DNA of 64,000 bases from Saccharothrix carnea (GTDB lineage: Bacteria > Actinomycetota > Actinomycetes > Mycobacteriales > Pseudonocardiaceae). Position 1 is the first letter of the stretch. Each line of letters starts with the position of its first letter. The notes under the pieces are model-generated. The model was not told the DNA's origin. It saw nothing but the letters and a program-made list of their open reading frames with translations, and ran no database searches. A program made the position numbers and the translations under genes. Positions 52,931 to 61,985 of this stretch are shown here, piece after piece. The DNA lies in NCBI RefSeq assembly GCF_003014735.1, contig NZ_PYAX01000023.1, forward strand, positions 1 to 64,000, given 5' to 3'.

Positions 52931-53006
52931 TGGAGCCGGTGGCGGGACTTGAACCCGCAACCTTTCGCTTACAAGGCGAGTGCTCTGCCAATTGAGCTAC
53001 ACCGGC
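52931..53006 (-). tRNA. tRNA-Thr (anticodon UGU)
   Basis: The minus strand folds into a full cloverleaf: acceptor GCCGGTG/CACCGGC, D-arm GCTC-AATTGGCA-GAGC, anticodon loop CTTGTAA with anticodon TGT, variable AGGTT-like segment and T-arm GCGGG-TTCAAGT-CCCGC. Discriminator T is followed by an encoded CCA (52931-52933). TGT reads ACA codons, so this is tRNA-Thr. Confidence 0.96.
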
Positions 53007-53288
53007 GTGGCCAGGAGGCCTGGAACATCGTAAGCGCCCGCAGGGGGTGCTACCTGCGGCGAACGGTCTGCTCACGGTGGGCCCGCGTTGGTCCGTCCGG
53101 AGGTCGCGGGTACCGTCCGGGTGGCCCTGGGAACCCCTAAAACCGCTGGCCAGCGGTATCAACAGTGTTGAACGCACGGTGATCGAGTCACCTGGTCCAG
53201 GTACCCCGTCAGGGGGTGGTGCAGGACACAGCCTCGAATGTGACACGGTCGGGCGTGGCAGCCGGGTGAACGAGGGAGGTGGCGCCGG

Positions 53289-54626
53289 GTGCGGCTGTGG
53301 CGCCGGCGGTGGCAGCACACCGAGCAGGCACGACCGGTCGAGGGACCGTCCCTTCCGGACGACTCGACCGTCCACCTCGTACTCGACCTGGCGCTGCGCG
53401 TCGGCGAGGCGCAGATGGCGGGCGGGGCGGGCGCGGCCGACGTGACGGCCACCATCCTGGCGGTCACCACCGCGTACGGCCTGCCGCACACCGAGGTCGA
53501 CGTGATCTACACGTCGATCACCGTCTCCTGCCACCGCGGCACGGAAGCCGCGCCCGTGACGTCCATGCGGGTGGTGCGCGGCCGCAGCGTCGACTACAGC
53601 CGGCTGGCCGCCGTGGAGGACCTGATCCGGCGGATCACCTCGGACGGCGTCACCGCGGCGGACGCGTCGGCCGAGATCGAGCGGATCAGCCGGGCCGACC
53701 ACCCGTACCCGCGCTGGGTGGCCACGCTGGCGTGGGCGGGCATGGCGGGCGCGGTGGCGTTCCTGGTCGGCGGCGGGCCGCTGCTGGCGGCCACGGCGGC
53801 CGTCGTCACGGCGTTGATCGACCGGGTCGGCCGGATCCTCAACCGGCGCTCGCTGCCGTTCTTCTTCCAGCAGGTGGTCGGCGGTGCCCTGGCCACGTCG
53901 ATCGCGGTGACGATGTACGCGACCGACCTGCTGCCGAGCGTGCGGCCGTCGTTGCTGGTGGCCACCGGGATCGTGGTGCTGCTGTCCGGCCTGTCGCTGG
54001 TCGGCACCGTGCAGGACGCCATCACCGGCTACAACGTCACCGCGGCCGGCCGCACGGTGGAGGTCGCGCTGCTCACCGCGGGCCTCATCGCGGGCATCGC
54101 GCTGACCCTGCGCGCGGGCGTGCAGTTCGGGGTGCCGACCAGCATCGCCGACCCGCTGCCCCCGCTGGCCTCCGACGTGCCGATGCAGTTCGCCGCGGGC
54201 GCGGCCACCTCAGCGTTCTTCGCCCTGGCCAGCTACGCGCCGGTGCGGGCGCTGCCGATGGCCGCCGCCGCGGGCGCGGTGGGCACGACCGGTTACGGCC
54301 TGCTCGCCCTCACCGGCACGAACTCCATCACCTGCGCGGTCGTCGCGGCCACCGTCGTCGGCTTCGTCGGCAAGATCGTCTCCCGCCGGCTGCGGACGCC
54401 TCCCCTGCTGGTCGCGGTGGCGGGCATGGTGCCGCTGCTGCCCGGCTGGACCACGTACCGGGGCCTGTACCAGCTGACCGCCGAGGGCGACACGGCCGGC
54501 CTGTCCACGCTCGTGCTGGCCGCCGGTACCGCGCTCGCACTCGCGAGCGGCGTCGTCCTGGGTGAACATTTGGGTCGTCCGGTGCGCACCGGCCTGGGCC
54601 GACTCGCCGCCCGTTCCCGGCGTTGA
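53289..54626 (+). CDS. ThrE-type threonine/serine exporter
   Basis: A 445-residue membrane protein of the ThrE family (PF06738-like N-terminal half plus PF12821-like C-terminal half). The hydrophilic N-terminal 140 residues contain GGAGAADVTATILAV and HTEVDVIYTSITVSCHRG. About ten helices follow, with GTVQDAITGYNVTAAGRTVEV at the junction and MVPLLPGWTTYRGLYQL near the end. The family exports threonine and serine in corynebacteria. The start is GTG at 53289. It stands alone between tRNA-Thr and otsA, so its regulation is not visible. Confidence 0.9.
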   Translation: MRLWRRRWQHTEQARPVEGPSLPDDSTVHLVLDLALRVGEAQMAGGAGAADVTATILAVTTAYGLPHTEVDVIYTSITVSCHRGTEAAPVTSMRVVRGRSVDYSRLAAVEDLIRRITSDGVTAADASAEIERISRADHPYPRWVATLAWAGMAGAVAFLVGGGPLLAATAAVVTALIDRVGRILNRRSLPFFFQQVVGGALATSIAVTMYATDLLPSVRPSLLVATGIVVLLSGLSLVGTVQDAITGYNVTAAGRTVEVALLTAGLIAGIALTLRAGVQFGVPTSIADPLPPLASDVPMQFAAGAATSAFFALASYAPVRALPMAAAAGAVGTTGYGLLALTGTNSITCAVVAATVVGFVGKIVSRRLRTPPLLVAVAGMVPLLPGWTTYRGLYQLTAEGDTAGLSTLVLAAGTALALASGVVLGEHLGRPVRTGLGRLAARSRR

Positions 54627-54781
54627 GCGGCTGAACACCGCGATTCCACGTGAGATCGGACACCTGACGGGCTTTCGTCAAGTCAACACAGTGTGACGGG
54701 AGTGACGACAGGGCATCCAACCTGGGCGTTCCCACTAACCTCGACGGTGGGCGAGACGAATCCCTTAGGAGGCGCTACCCG

Positions 54782-56218
54782 GTGAGCAGCATTGGCGAGA
54801 ACGGCGCGGACTTCCTGGTCGTGGCCAACCGCCTACCGGTTGACCTGGAGCGCCTGCCCGATGGCACGCAGCGGTGGAAGCACAGCCCCGGTGGCCTGGT
54901 CACCGCCCTGGAGCCGTTCCTGCGCACGCACAGCGGGGCGTGGGTCGGCTGGCCCGGCATCGCCGACGCCGAGGTCGACGCGTTCGAGGAGGACGGCCTC
55001 CAGCTGCACCCCGTGGCGCTGAGCGCGTCCGAGGTCGCGGACTACTACGAGGGCTTCTCCAACGGCACGCTGTGGCCGCTCTACCACGACGTGGTCGCGC
55101 CGCCCGCCTTCCACCGGCGCTGGTGGAACGCCTACGTGCGGGTCAACCAGCGGTTCGCCGACGTGACCGCGAAGGTCGCCGCCCAGGGCGCCACCGTCTG
55201 GGTGCAGGACTACCAGCTGCAGCTGGTCCCGGCGATGCTGCGCGAGCTGCGCCCGGACCTGCGCATCGGCTTCTTCCTGCACATCCCGTTCCCGCCGGTG
55301 GAGCTGTTCATGCAGCTGCCGTGGCGCACGGAGATCATCCGCGGCCTGCTGGGCGCCGACCTGGTGGGTTTCCACCGGCCCGGCGGCGCGCAGAACTTCC
55401 TGTGGCTGGCCCGCCGCCTGGTCGGCCTGGAGCCGAGCCGCGGCGCGGTCGGCGTGCGCACCCGGCCCGGTGTGGTCCAGGTCGGTGACCGCACGGTGCG
55501 GGTCGGGGCATTCCCGATCTCTATCGACTCGGCGGGCCTCGACGCCCTCGCGCGGGACAAAGAAGTCCAGAAACACGCGAAACAAATTCGCGAAGACCTC
55601 GGGAATCCGAAGAAGATTCTGCTCGGGGTGGACCGCCTGGACTACACCAAGGGCATCGACGTGCGGCTCCGCGCGCTGCACGAACTCCTCGCGGACGGCC
55701 GCGTGAACCCCGGCGAGGTCACCATGGTGCAGCTCGCCACGCCCAGCCGCGAACGCGTCGAGCACTACAAGCAGATGCGGGGCGAGATCGAGCAGGCCGT
55801 GGGCCGGATCAACGGCGAGTTCTCCACCGTCGGCCACCCCGTGGTCCACTACCTGCACCAATCGGTCAACCGACGTGAGCTGACCGCGTTCATGACCGCC
55901 GCCGACGTCATGGTCGTGACTCCGGTGCGTGACGGGATGAACCTGGTGTGCAAGGAGTACGTCGCCACGCGCTACGACCTCGGCGGCGCGCTGGTGCTCT
56001 CCGAGTTCGCCGGGGCGGCGGCCGAGCTCACGAGCGCGTTCCTCGTCAACCCCCACGACCTGGACGGCGTGAAGAACGCGCTGGAAGCCGCCCTCACGCT
56101 GGATCCGGCCGAAGGCCGCCGTAGGATGCGCGCGCTGCGCCGCCAAGTCCTCACGCACGACGTCGACCGATGGGCTCGATCGTTTCTTGATGCCTTGGGC
56201 ACGCAGTCCACGATCTGA
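54782..56218 (+). CDS. otsA: Trehalose-6-phosphate synthase OtsA
   Basis: GT20 glycosyltransferase that makes trehalose-6-phosphate from UDP- (or ADP/GDP-) glucose and glucose-6-phosphate. The 478-residue protein has VVANRLPVDLER, SPGGLVTALEPFL, WVQDYQLQLVPAMLRE, FLHIPFPPVELF, GVDRLDYTKGIDVRLRAL and VTPVRDGMNLVCKEYVA, all diagnostic. It starts at GTG after TTAGGAGGCGC (AGGAGG Shine-Dalgarno). otsB follows 55 bases downstream on the same strand, forming an otsAB pair. Regulation is not visible. Confidence 0.97.
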   Translation: MSSIGENGADFLVVANRLPVDLERLPDGTQRWKHSPGGLVTALEPFLRTHSGAWVGWPGIADAEVDAFEEDGLQLHPVALSASEVADYYEGFSNGTLWPLYHDVVAPPAFHRRWWNAYVRVNQRFADVTAKVAAQGATVWVQDYQLQLVPAMLRELRPDLRIGFFLHIPFPPVELFMQLPWRTEIIRGLLGADLVGFHRPGGAQNFLWLARRLVGLEPSRGAVGVRTRPGVVQVGDRTVRVGAFPISIDSAGLDALARDKEVQKHAKQIREDLGNPKKILLGVDRLDYTKGIDVRLRALHELLADGRVNPGEVTMVQLATPSRERVEHYKQMRGEIEQAVGRINGEFSTVGHPVVHYLHQSVNRRELTAFMTAADVMVVTPVRDGMNLVCKEYVATRYDLGGALVLSEFAGAAAELTSAFLVNPHDLDGVKNALEAALTLDPAEGRRRMRALRRQVLTHDVDRWARSFLDALGTQSTI

Positions 56219-56273
56219 ATCAGTTCAGATTGATGATTCCTGACCTTGTCCCACCGAGCATTGAGGAGGGGCG

Positions 56274-58808
56274 TTGACCGCCGAGGCCCTCCCCGCCGAA
56301 CTTCGTCGTGCGATCGTGCAGTTGGCACGCACACCGCGCCTGCTGGTCGCCTGCGACTACGACGGGACATTGGCTCCGATCGTGGCCAACCCAGAGGACG
56401 CCCGCCCGCTGCCCGAGTCGGTGGGCGCCCTGCGCTCCCTGGCCGGTCTGCACGAGACGACGACGGCGGTGATCTCCGGGCGCGCGCTGCGCGACCTGGC
56501 GACGCTGTCGCGCCTGCCGTCCGAGGTGCACCTGGTGGGTTCGCACGGATCCGAGTTCGACGTCGGTTTCGTGCACGCGCTGGACGCGGACGCGAAACAA
56601 CTGCACCGCCGCCTGGAAACCGAACTGGAGGGGGTCGTCGCCGGGGAAGAGGGCGTCGGCCTGGAGGTGAAGCCCGCGAGCATCGCGGTGCACGTGCGCC
56701 GTGCCGACCCCGCCGTGGGGGAGCGGGTTCTGAACGCCGTGCGCACCGGGCCGGCCACCTGGGACGGGGTGCAGGTCACAGAGGGCAAGGCCGTGATCGA
56801 GTTGGCCGTGGTGCAGACGGACAAGGGCCACGCCCTGGACGTCCTGCGGCACCGCGCGTCGGCGACCGCGGCCGTGTTCGTCGGTGACGACGTGACCGAC
56901 GAGAAAGCGTTTGCCCGGCTGAGTGGGCCGGACGTCGGCATCAAGGTCGGCGACGGCGAGTCGCTGGCCGAGTACTCCGTCTCCGACACCCTCGACGTGG
57001 CCACCGTGCTGGCGTTCCTGCTGGAGGAACGGCGGGCGTGGCTGCACGGCGACCAGGCCGTGCCGATCGAGCGGCTGACCATGCTCGCCAACGAGCGCTC
57101 GGTCGCGCTGCTGACCCCGGACGCCCGGCTGAACTGGCTGTGCCACCCGGAGCCGGACTCGGCGGCGGTGTTCGCCGACCTGCTCGGCGGGCCGGCCGCG
57201 GGCCACTTCTCGATCAAGCCGGAGCACGGCTCGCTGCCCCTGGGCCAGCGGTACGTGCCGGGCACGATGATCGTGGAGACCCGCTGGTCGCGGCTGCTGG
57301 TCACGGACTACCTGGACCACGACCTGGCCTCGCACCGCACCGACCTGGTGCGCCGCATCTCCGGCTCCACCAACGCGGTGATCACGTTCGCGCCGCGGCC
57401 GGAGTTCGGCCAGGTGCCGGTGCGGCTGCTGCGCGAGCGCGACGGCCTGCGGATCGTCGGCACCTCGGACCCGATGGTGCTGCGCTCCCCCGGCGTCGAC
57501 TGGCAGATCACCTCCGACGGCATCCAGGAGACCGCGACGGCCGTCGTGCGCCCCCGCGAGGGCGCGCCGATCCTGCTGGAGCTGCGCTGCGGCACGGACG
57601 ACCTGTCCGAGGCCACGCTCGGCGAGCCGGAGCGGCGGGCGCGGGCCGGCGCGTTCTGGTCGGACTGGGCAGCGACGCTGAAGCTGCCGCCGGTCGAGTC
57701 GGACCTGGTGCTGCGGTCGGCGTTGACGTTGAAGGGCCTGGTGCACCACGACACCGGCGCGATCATGGCCGCCGCCACCACCTCGCTGCCCGAGGAGCTG
57801 GGTGGCATCCGGAACTGGGACTACCGGTACTGCTGGCTGCGTGACGCGGCGCTGACCGCCCAGGCCCTGGTGTCGGTCGGGTCGCTCGGCGAGGCGGAGG
57901 CGTTCCTGGGGTGGGTGCACGGGGTGCTGTCGACCCTGCCCGGCCCGGAGCGCCTGCACCCGCTGTACACGTTGCAGGGCACCATGCTGGGCGCCGAGGC
58001 CGTCATCGACACGCTGCCCGGGTACGCCGGGTCGCGGCCGGTGCGCGTGGGCAACCTGGCCAACCAGCAGGTGCAGCTGGACGTGTTCGGCCCCGTGGTG
58101 GACCTGGTCGTGCAGCTGGCCGACGCGCGCGGCTCGTTGACCGACCAGGACTGGCTGATGGTGCAGGCGATGGCCGAGGCGGTCGCCCGCCGGTGGCACG
58201 AGCCCGACCACGGCATCTGGGAGGAGCGGCACGCGCCGCGCCACCACGTGTACTCGAAGGTCATGTGCTGGGTGACGCTGGACCGGGCGGTGATGCTGGC
58301 CGAGGCGTACGGGCGCGAGATCGACCCGTCGTGGCCGGTGCTGCGCGACACCATCTCCAACGACGTGCTCAAGCACGGGTGGAGCGAGGACGCGCAGTCG
58401 TTCACCACCGCGTACGACGGCGACGACCTGGACGCGGCGTCGCTGCACGTCGGGCTGTCGGGGTTGATCGACCCGACCGACGACCGGTTCCAGGCCACCG
58501 TGACCGCGATCGAGGCCGAGCTGCGGTCCGGGTCCACGGTGTACCGGTACCGGCGCGACGACGGCCTGCCGGGCGACGAGGGCGGCTTCCACCTGTGCGC
58601 GGCGTGGATGATCGAGGCGTACCTGCTCACCGGGCGGCGCACCGAGGCCGAGGAGCTGTTCGCGCAGATGGTGGACGCGGCCGGGCCGACCGGTCTGCTG
58701 CCCGAGGAGTACGACCCGATCGCGGAGCGCTCCCTGGGCAACCACCCGCAGGCGTACAGCCACCTGGGCCTGATCCGCTGCGCCCAGCTGCTGGCGGCCA
58801 CGAGGTAG
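56274..58808 (+). CDS. Fusion: trehalose-6-phosphate phosphatase (OtsB) + GH15 trehalase-like domain
   Basis: An 844-residue two-domain protein. Residues about 1-255 are a HAD-type T6P phosphatase: DxDxT motif CDYDGTLAP (D28, D30), AVISGRALRDL, VGSHGSEFD and FVGDDVTDEKAF. From about residue 262 (IERLTMLANERSVALLTPDARLNWLCHPEPDSAAVFADLLG; key part ERSVALLTPDARLNWLC) to the end is a GH15 domain with GGIRNWDYRYCWLRDAALT and EEYDP near the C-terminus, as in mycobacterial trehalase. The start is TTG with GAGGAGGGG upstream. Making and hydrolysing trehalose in one polypeptide is unusual; the GH15 half may act on another substrate. Confidence 0.93.
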   Translation: MTAEALPAELRRAIVQLARTPRLLVACDYDGTLAPIVANPEDARPLPESVGALRSLAGLHETTTAVISGRALRDLATLSRLPSEVHLVGSHGSEFDVGFVHALDADAKQLHRRLETELEGVVAGEEGVGLEVKPASIAVHVRRADPAVGERVLNAVRTGPATWDGVQVTEGKAVIELAVVQTDKGHALDVLRHRASATAAVFVGDDVTDEKAFARLSGPDVGIKVGDGESLAEYSVSDTLDVATVLAFLLEERRAWLHGDQAVPIERLTMLANERSVALLTPDARLNWLCHPEPDSAAVFADLLGGPAAGHFSIKPEHGSLPLGQRYVPGTMIVETRWSRLLVTDYLDHDLASHRTDLVRRISGSTNAVITFAPRPEFGQVPVRLLRERDGLRIVGTSDPMVLRSPGVDWQITSDGIQETATAVVRPREGAPILLELRCGTDDLSEATLGEPERRARAGAFWSDWAATLKLPPVESDLVLRSALTLKGLVHHDTGAIMAAATTSLPEELGGIRNWDYRYCWLRDAALTAQALVSVGSLGEAEAFLGWVHGVLSTLPGPERLHPLYTLQGTMLGAEAVIDTLPGYAGSRPVRVGNLANQQVQLDVFGPVVDLVVQLADARGSLTDQDWLMVQAMAEAVARRWHEPDHGIWEERHAPRHHVYSKVMCWVTLDRAVMLAEAYGREIDPSWPVLRDTISNDVLKHGWSEDAQSFTTAYDGDDLDAASLHVGLSGLIDPTDDRFQATVTAIEAELRSGSTVYRYRRDDGLPGDEGGFHLCAAWMIEAYLLTGRRTEAEELFAQMVDAAGPTGLLPEEYDPIAERSLGNHPQAYSHLGLIRCAQLLAATR

Positions 58809-58817
58809 GTGTTCGGC

Positions 58818-58856
58818 CGGAACGGCGTCCCCTGTCCGCCAGGGGGCGCCGTTCCG
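58818..58856. terminator. Bidirectional terminator between the otsB fusion and radA
   Basis: CGGAACGGCG pairs with CGCCGTTCCG, continued inside by CCCC/GGGG. It ends exactly at the radA stop codon and separates two convergent genes. Confidence 0.88.
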
Positions 58857-60221
58857 CTATTTCTTGAGCTTGAGCAGGTTGAGGGCCTCGTGCAGGTCGT
58901 TCGCGACCAGCGCCCGGGTGCCCTGCGGCAGCGGACCGGCGTCCGGCGGCACGAGCGCCTTGGTGAAGCCGAGCCGGGCCGCCTCGGTGAGCCGGCGGCC
59001 GACACCGTTGACGCGGCGCAGCTCACCCGACAGGCCGACCTCGCCGACCACCACGAGGTCGTGCGGCAGGGGCAGGTCGCTGGCCGCCGACGCGACGGCC
59101 AGCGCCACCGCCAGGTCGACCGCCGGCTCCACGAGCCGCATGCCGCCGACGGTGGCGGTGAAGACGTCCTTGTTGCCCAGCCCGACCCGGCCGCGCTTCT
59201 CCAGCACGGCCAGGACCATGGCCAGCCGCGCCGAGTCGAGGCCGCTCACCGCGCGCCGGGGCGCGGGCAGCGCGGTCGGCGTGACCAGCGCCTGGACCTC
59301 GCCCAACATCGGCCGCTTGCCCTCCACGACGACCGTGACGGCGGTGCCGGACACCGCCTGGTCACGGCGGTGCAGGAACAGCCCGGACGGGTCGGGCACG
59401 CCCGCGATGCCGTCGTCGCGCAGCTCGAAGCAGCCGACCTCGTCCGCCGGGCCGAACCGGTTCTTCACGCCGCGCAGCAGCCGCAGGGTGGAGTGCCGGT
59501 CGCCCTCGAACTGCAGCACCACGTCCACCAGGTGCTCCAGCACGCGCGGCCCGGCGACCGAGCCGTCCTTGGTCACGTGGCCGACCAGCACGACCGGCAG
59601 CCCGCGCTCCTTCGCCACCGCGATCAGGCCGGCCGTGACGGCGCGGACCTGGCTGACCCCGCCGGGCGCACCGTCCACCGCCGGTGAGGACATGGTCTGC
59701 ACCGAGTCCACGATGAGCATGCTCGGCTTCACGGCGTCGACCTGGCCGAGGACGGCGGAGATGTCGCTCTCGGCGGCGAGGAAGATCTCGTCGTGCAGGT
59801 TCCCGGTCCGGTCCGCCCGCAACCGCACCTGCCCCGCCGACTCCTCACCGGTGACGTAGAGGCACCGGCCGACCGACAGCGCCCACTGGTGCGCGACCTC
59901 CAGCAGCAGCGTCGACTTGCCGACCCCCGGCTCACCCGCGAGCAGCACGACGGCGCCGGGGACGAGGCCGCCGCCGAGCACCCGGTCGAGTTCCAGCACA
60001 CCGGTCGACACGGCCCGCGCGGACTCGATGTCGACCTGCGCGATGGGCCGCGCCTCACTGCTCGGCGTGCCCGCGAGGAACCGGGGAGCGGCCGAGACGC
60101 CCCGCTCCTCCACCGTGCCCCAGGCCTGGCACTCCGGGCACCGCCCGACCCACTTGGCCACCTCGTGCCCGCACTCGGCACAGCGGTACGTCGCCCTGGC
60201 CACCCGTGCTGTCTTCGCCAC
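58857..60221 (-). CDS. radA: DNA repair protein RadA
   Basis: A 454-residue RecA-like branch-migration ATPase. An N-terminal C4 zinc finger (C14, C17, C28, C31) precedes the ATPase with Walker A GEPGVGKSTLLLEV and the RadA-specific KNRFG motif (GVKNRFGPADEVG). The C-terminal Lon-like domain (from DSARLAMVLAVLEKRG) is complete. In most actinobacteria radA is followed by disA; here a convergent gene follows instead. It is downstream of lpqE on the same strand, separated by a terminator. Confidence 0.97.
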   Translation of the reverse strand: MAKTARVARATYRCAECGHEVAKWVGRCPECQAWGTVEERGVSAAPRFLAGTPSSEARPIAQVDIESARAVSTGVLELDRVLGGGLVPGAVVLLAGEPGVGKSTLLLEVAHQWALSVGRCLYVTGEESAGQVRLRADRTGNLHDEIFLAAESDISAVLGQVDAVKPSMLIVDSVQTMSSPAVDGAPGGVSQVRAVTAGLIAVAKERGLPVVLVGHVTKDGSVAGPRVLEHLVDVVLQFEGDRHSTLRLLRGVKNRFGPADEVGCFELRDDGIAGVPDPSGLFLHRRDQAVSGTAVTVVVEGKRPMLGEVQALVTPTALPAPRRAVSGLDSARLAMVLAVLEKRGRVGLGNKDVFTATVGGMRLVEPAVDLAVALAVASAASDLPLPHDLVVVGEVGLSGELRRVNGVGRRLTEAARLGFTKALVPPDAGPLPQGTRALVANDLHEALNLLKLKK

Positions 60222-60310
60222 GCCCGGAGGCTATCCGGCGGCACCGACAACACCGCCCGGGCGCCGGGGCGTGCCGATCTCCGCCACCGGAGATGTCGGA
60301 CCTTCCGGGC

Positions 60311-60347
60311 AAAATGAAAGCAGGGGCCCCTGGGCGGGGACCCCTGC
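60311..60347 (-). terminator. Intrinsic terminator after lpqE
   Basis: On the minus strand GCAGGGGTCCCC pairs with GGGGCCCCTGC and is followed by TTTCATTTTGC, a T-rich tail, 20 bases after the lpqE stop. Confidence 0.9.
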
Positions 60348-60367
60348 GCAGCGTGCTCGAGGTTCGG

Positions 60368-61129
60368 TCAGTGCTCCGAGGGAGCGTCCTGGCGCGGTTC
60401 CGGGGAGGCGCCGATCGGCAGCTCCAAGGTCACCTCGCCCGCCTTCTCGAACAGGAACTTGACCCGGATCGTCTCGCCCGGCCGCAGCGGCTTCTTCAGC
60501 CCCTTCAGCACGATCTTCACCTTGCCGGGCTCGGTGGGGTCCACGGACGACGGCAGCTTCGTGCCGGTCGTCGGCGGGCTCGAGATGGACGTGCCGCTGC
60601 CCGTCGTGGCCGAGCCCGTCGTCGTGGTGGTCGTCGAGCCCGAACCGGACGGCGTCGTCGTGGTCGTGGTCGTCGGCTCGTGGGAGTCCGATGGCGCGTG
60701 CGAGCCGGACGTCGACGTCGGCTTGGTCGTCGTGGCGTGGCTGCCCGCGTCGTCCTGGTCGGCACTGGCGACCACCGCGGACCCCGGCTCCAGCCGCTTG
60801 TCGCCGGTGATCTCGGCCGGCGCGGAGGACTCGCTGGTCACACCCAGCAGCGTGTCCGCGGCGGTGCCGTTGTTGGCGATCACGACCACGATGGGCGCGT
60901 CGTCGCCGTCCTCGTAGGAGCCGTGCGCCACCGGGAACAGGAACTGCGCGTCACGGACGGCGATGTCTCCCACCTGCCCGCTGGCCCCGTTGACGACGGC
61001 CACCTGCGTGTCCGTCTGCGTGACCTGACCTGCGCTGCAACCTGCGGCGGCCAAGCCGAGGCCGGTCGCCAGGGCGGCCACGACGGCCAGGCGGCGCGGC
61101 GCTGGGGACTTCTGGAGTGCGCGACCCAC
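60368..61129 (-). CDS. lpqE: LpqE-like lipoprotein
   Basis: A 253-residue exported lipoprotein with lipobox GLAAAGC (lipidated C31). The folded N-terminal domain (about 35-140) resembles the PCuAC/LpqE group (DIAVRDAQFLFPVAHGSYEDGDDA; key part AVRDAQFLFP). It is interrupted by a long Thr/Ser-rich linker (TTTTTTTPSGSGSTTTTTT) before the last segment RPGETIRVKFLFEKAGEVTLELPI, which completes the beta-fold. lpqE next to radA and divergent from carD is a conserved actinobacterial arrangement. The start is GTG at 61129; the role is unknown, possibly copper or envelope related. Confidence 0.85.
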   Translation of the reverse strand: MGRALQKSPAPRRLAVVAALATGLGLAAAGCSAGQVTQTDTQVAVVNGASGQVGDIAVRDAQFLFPVAHGSYEDGDDAPIVVVIANNGTAADTLLGVTSESSAPAEITGDKRLEPGSAVVASADQDDAGSHATTTKPTSTSGSHAPSDSHEPTTTTTTTPSGSGSTTTTTTGSATTGSGTSISSPPTTGTKLPSSVDPTEPGKVKIVLKGLKKPLRPGETIRVKFLFEKAGEVTLELPIGASPEPRQDAPSEH

Positions 61130-61464
61130 GGCTGCTCGGATCCTTCCCGGTGTGCTGACGAGGCGGGTCGTACCCGGTAGTAACGGGTTCGACCACCAGT
61201 CCAGGAGCCTAACGGGGTGCCCTCGGACCTGCGGCATGTGGTGTCCCACAGCCGTCCCGAAGCCGTACCGCAGCAGTCCCGCGGCGGTCCGCGACCCTCC
61301 CGCGCACGTCCACAGTGGAGCAAGATCCACCACGGGCGTTGCATGCGACCGGGTGATTTGTCAACCCCCCACGCGGCCCTGACCAGCGCTAACTGATCTC
61401 AACAGGCCGATGAGGGGATTGCTCGGCGTGTTAGGATGGGGTTAGCGAAAGGGGCAGAGGACAC
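61130..61464. other. Divergent lpqE/carD intergenic region
   Basis: About 335 bases with no gene. It contains several GC-rich palindromes (for example ACCCGGTAGTAACGGGT at 61171-61187) and, near carD, TAGGAT at 61432-61437 as a likely -10 box. A carD ribosome-binding site AAAGGGGCAGAGG precedes 61465. Confidence 0.5.
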
Positions 61465-61953
61465 ATGGTTTTCAAGGTCGGAGAGACCGTCGTCTACCCG
61501 CACCACGGTGCCGCTCTCATCGAAGCAATCGAGACCCGTGTGATCAAGGGCGAGGAGAAGAAGTACCTCGTCCTCAAGGTTGCCCAGGGCGACCTCACGG
61601 TTCGCGTCCCCGCCGACAACGCCGAGATCGTGGGCGTTCGTGACGTCGTCGGCCAGGAGGGTCTTGACAAGGTCTTCGAGGTCTTGCGTGCTCCCCACAC
61701 GGAGGAGCCGACCAACTGGTCCCGGCGGTACAAGGCCAACCTCGAGAAGCTCGCGTCCGGTGACGTGAACAAGGTGGCCGAAGTGGTGCGCGACCTCTGG
61801 CGGCGCGAGAAGGATCGCGGACTGTCCGCTGGTGAGAAGCGGATGCTGGCGAAGGCTCGACAGATACTGGTTAGCGAACTGGCGCTGGCCGAGGGCACCG
61901 ACGAGGACAAGGCTGAGGTCCTCCTCGACGAGGTCCTGGCTACCGCGTCCTGA
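61465..61953 (+). CDS. carD: RNA polymerase-binding transcription factor CarD
   Basis: A 162-residue regulator that binds the RNA polymerase beta subunit and stabilises open promoter complexes, notably at rRNA promoters. The N-terminal Tudor-like RNAP-interacting domain (MVFKVGETVVYPHHGAA...KKYLVLKV) and the helical C-terminal DNA-binding domain with the conserved Trp (NWSRRYKANLEKL) are intact. It precedes ispD and ispF, the standard actinobacterial order. Confidence 0.97.
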   Translation: MVFKVGETVVYPHHGAALIEAIETRVIKGEEKKYLVLKVAQGDLTVRVPADNAEIVGVRDVVGQEGLDKVFEVLRAPHTEEPTNWSRRYKANLEKLASGDVNKVAEVVRDLWRREKDRGLSAGEKRMLAKARQILVSELALAEGTDEDKAEVLLDEVLATAS

Positions 61954-61985
61954 TCGTTCCACCCGAAAAAACGGAAACCGCGAAC

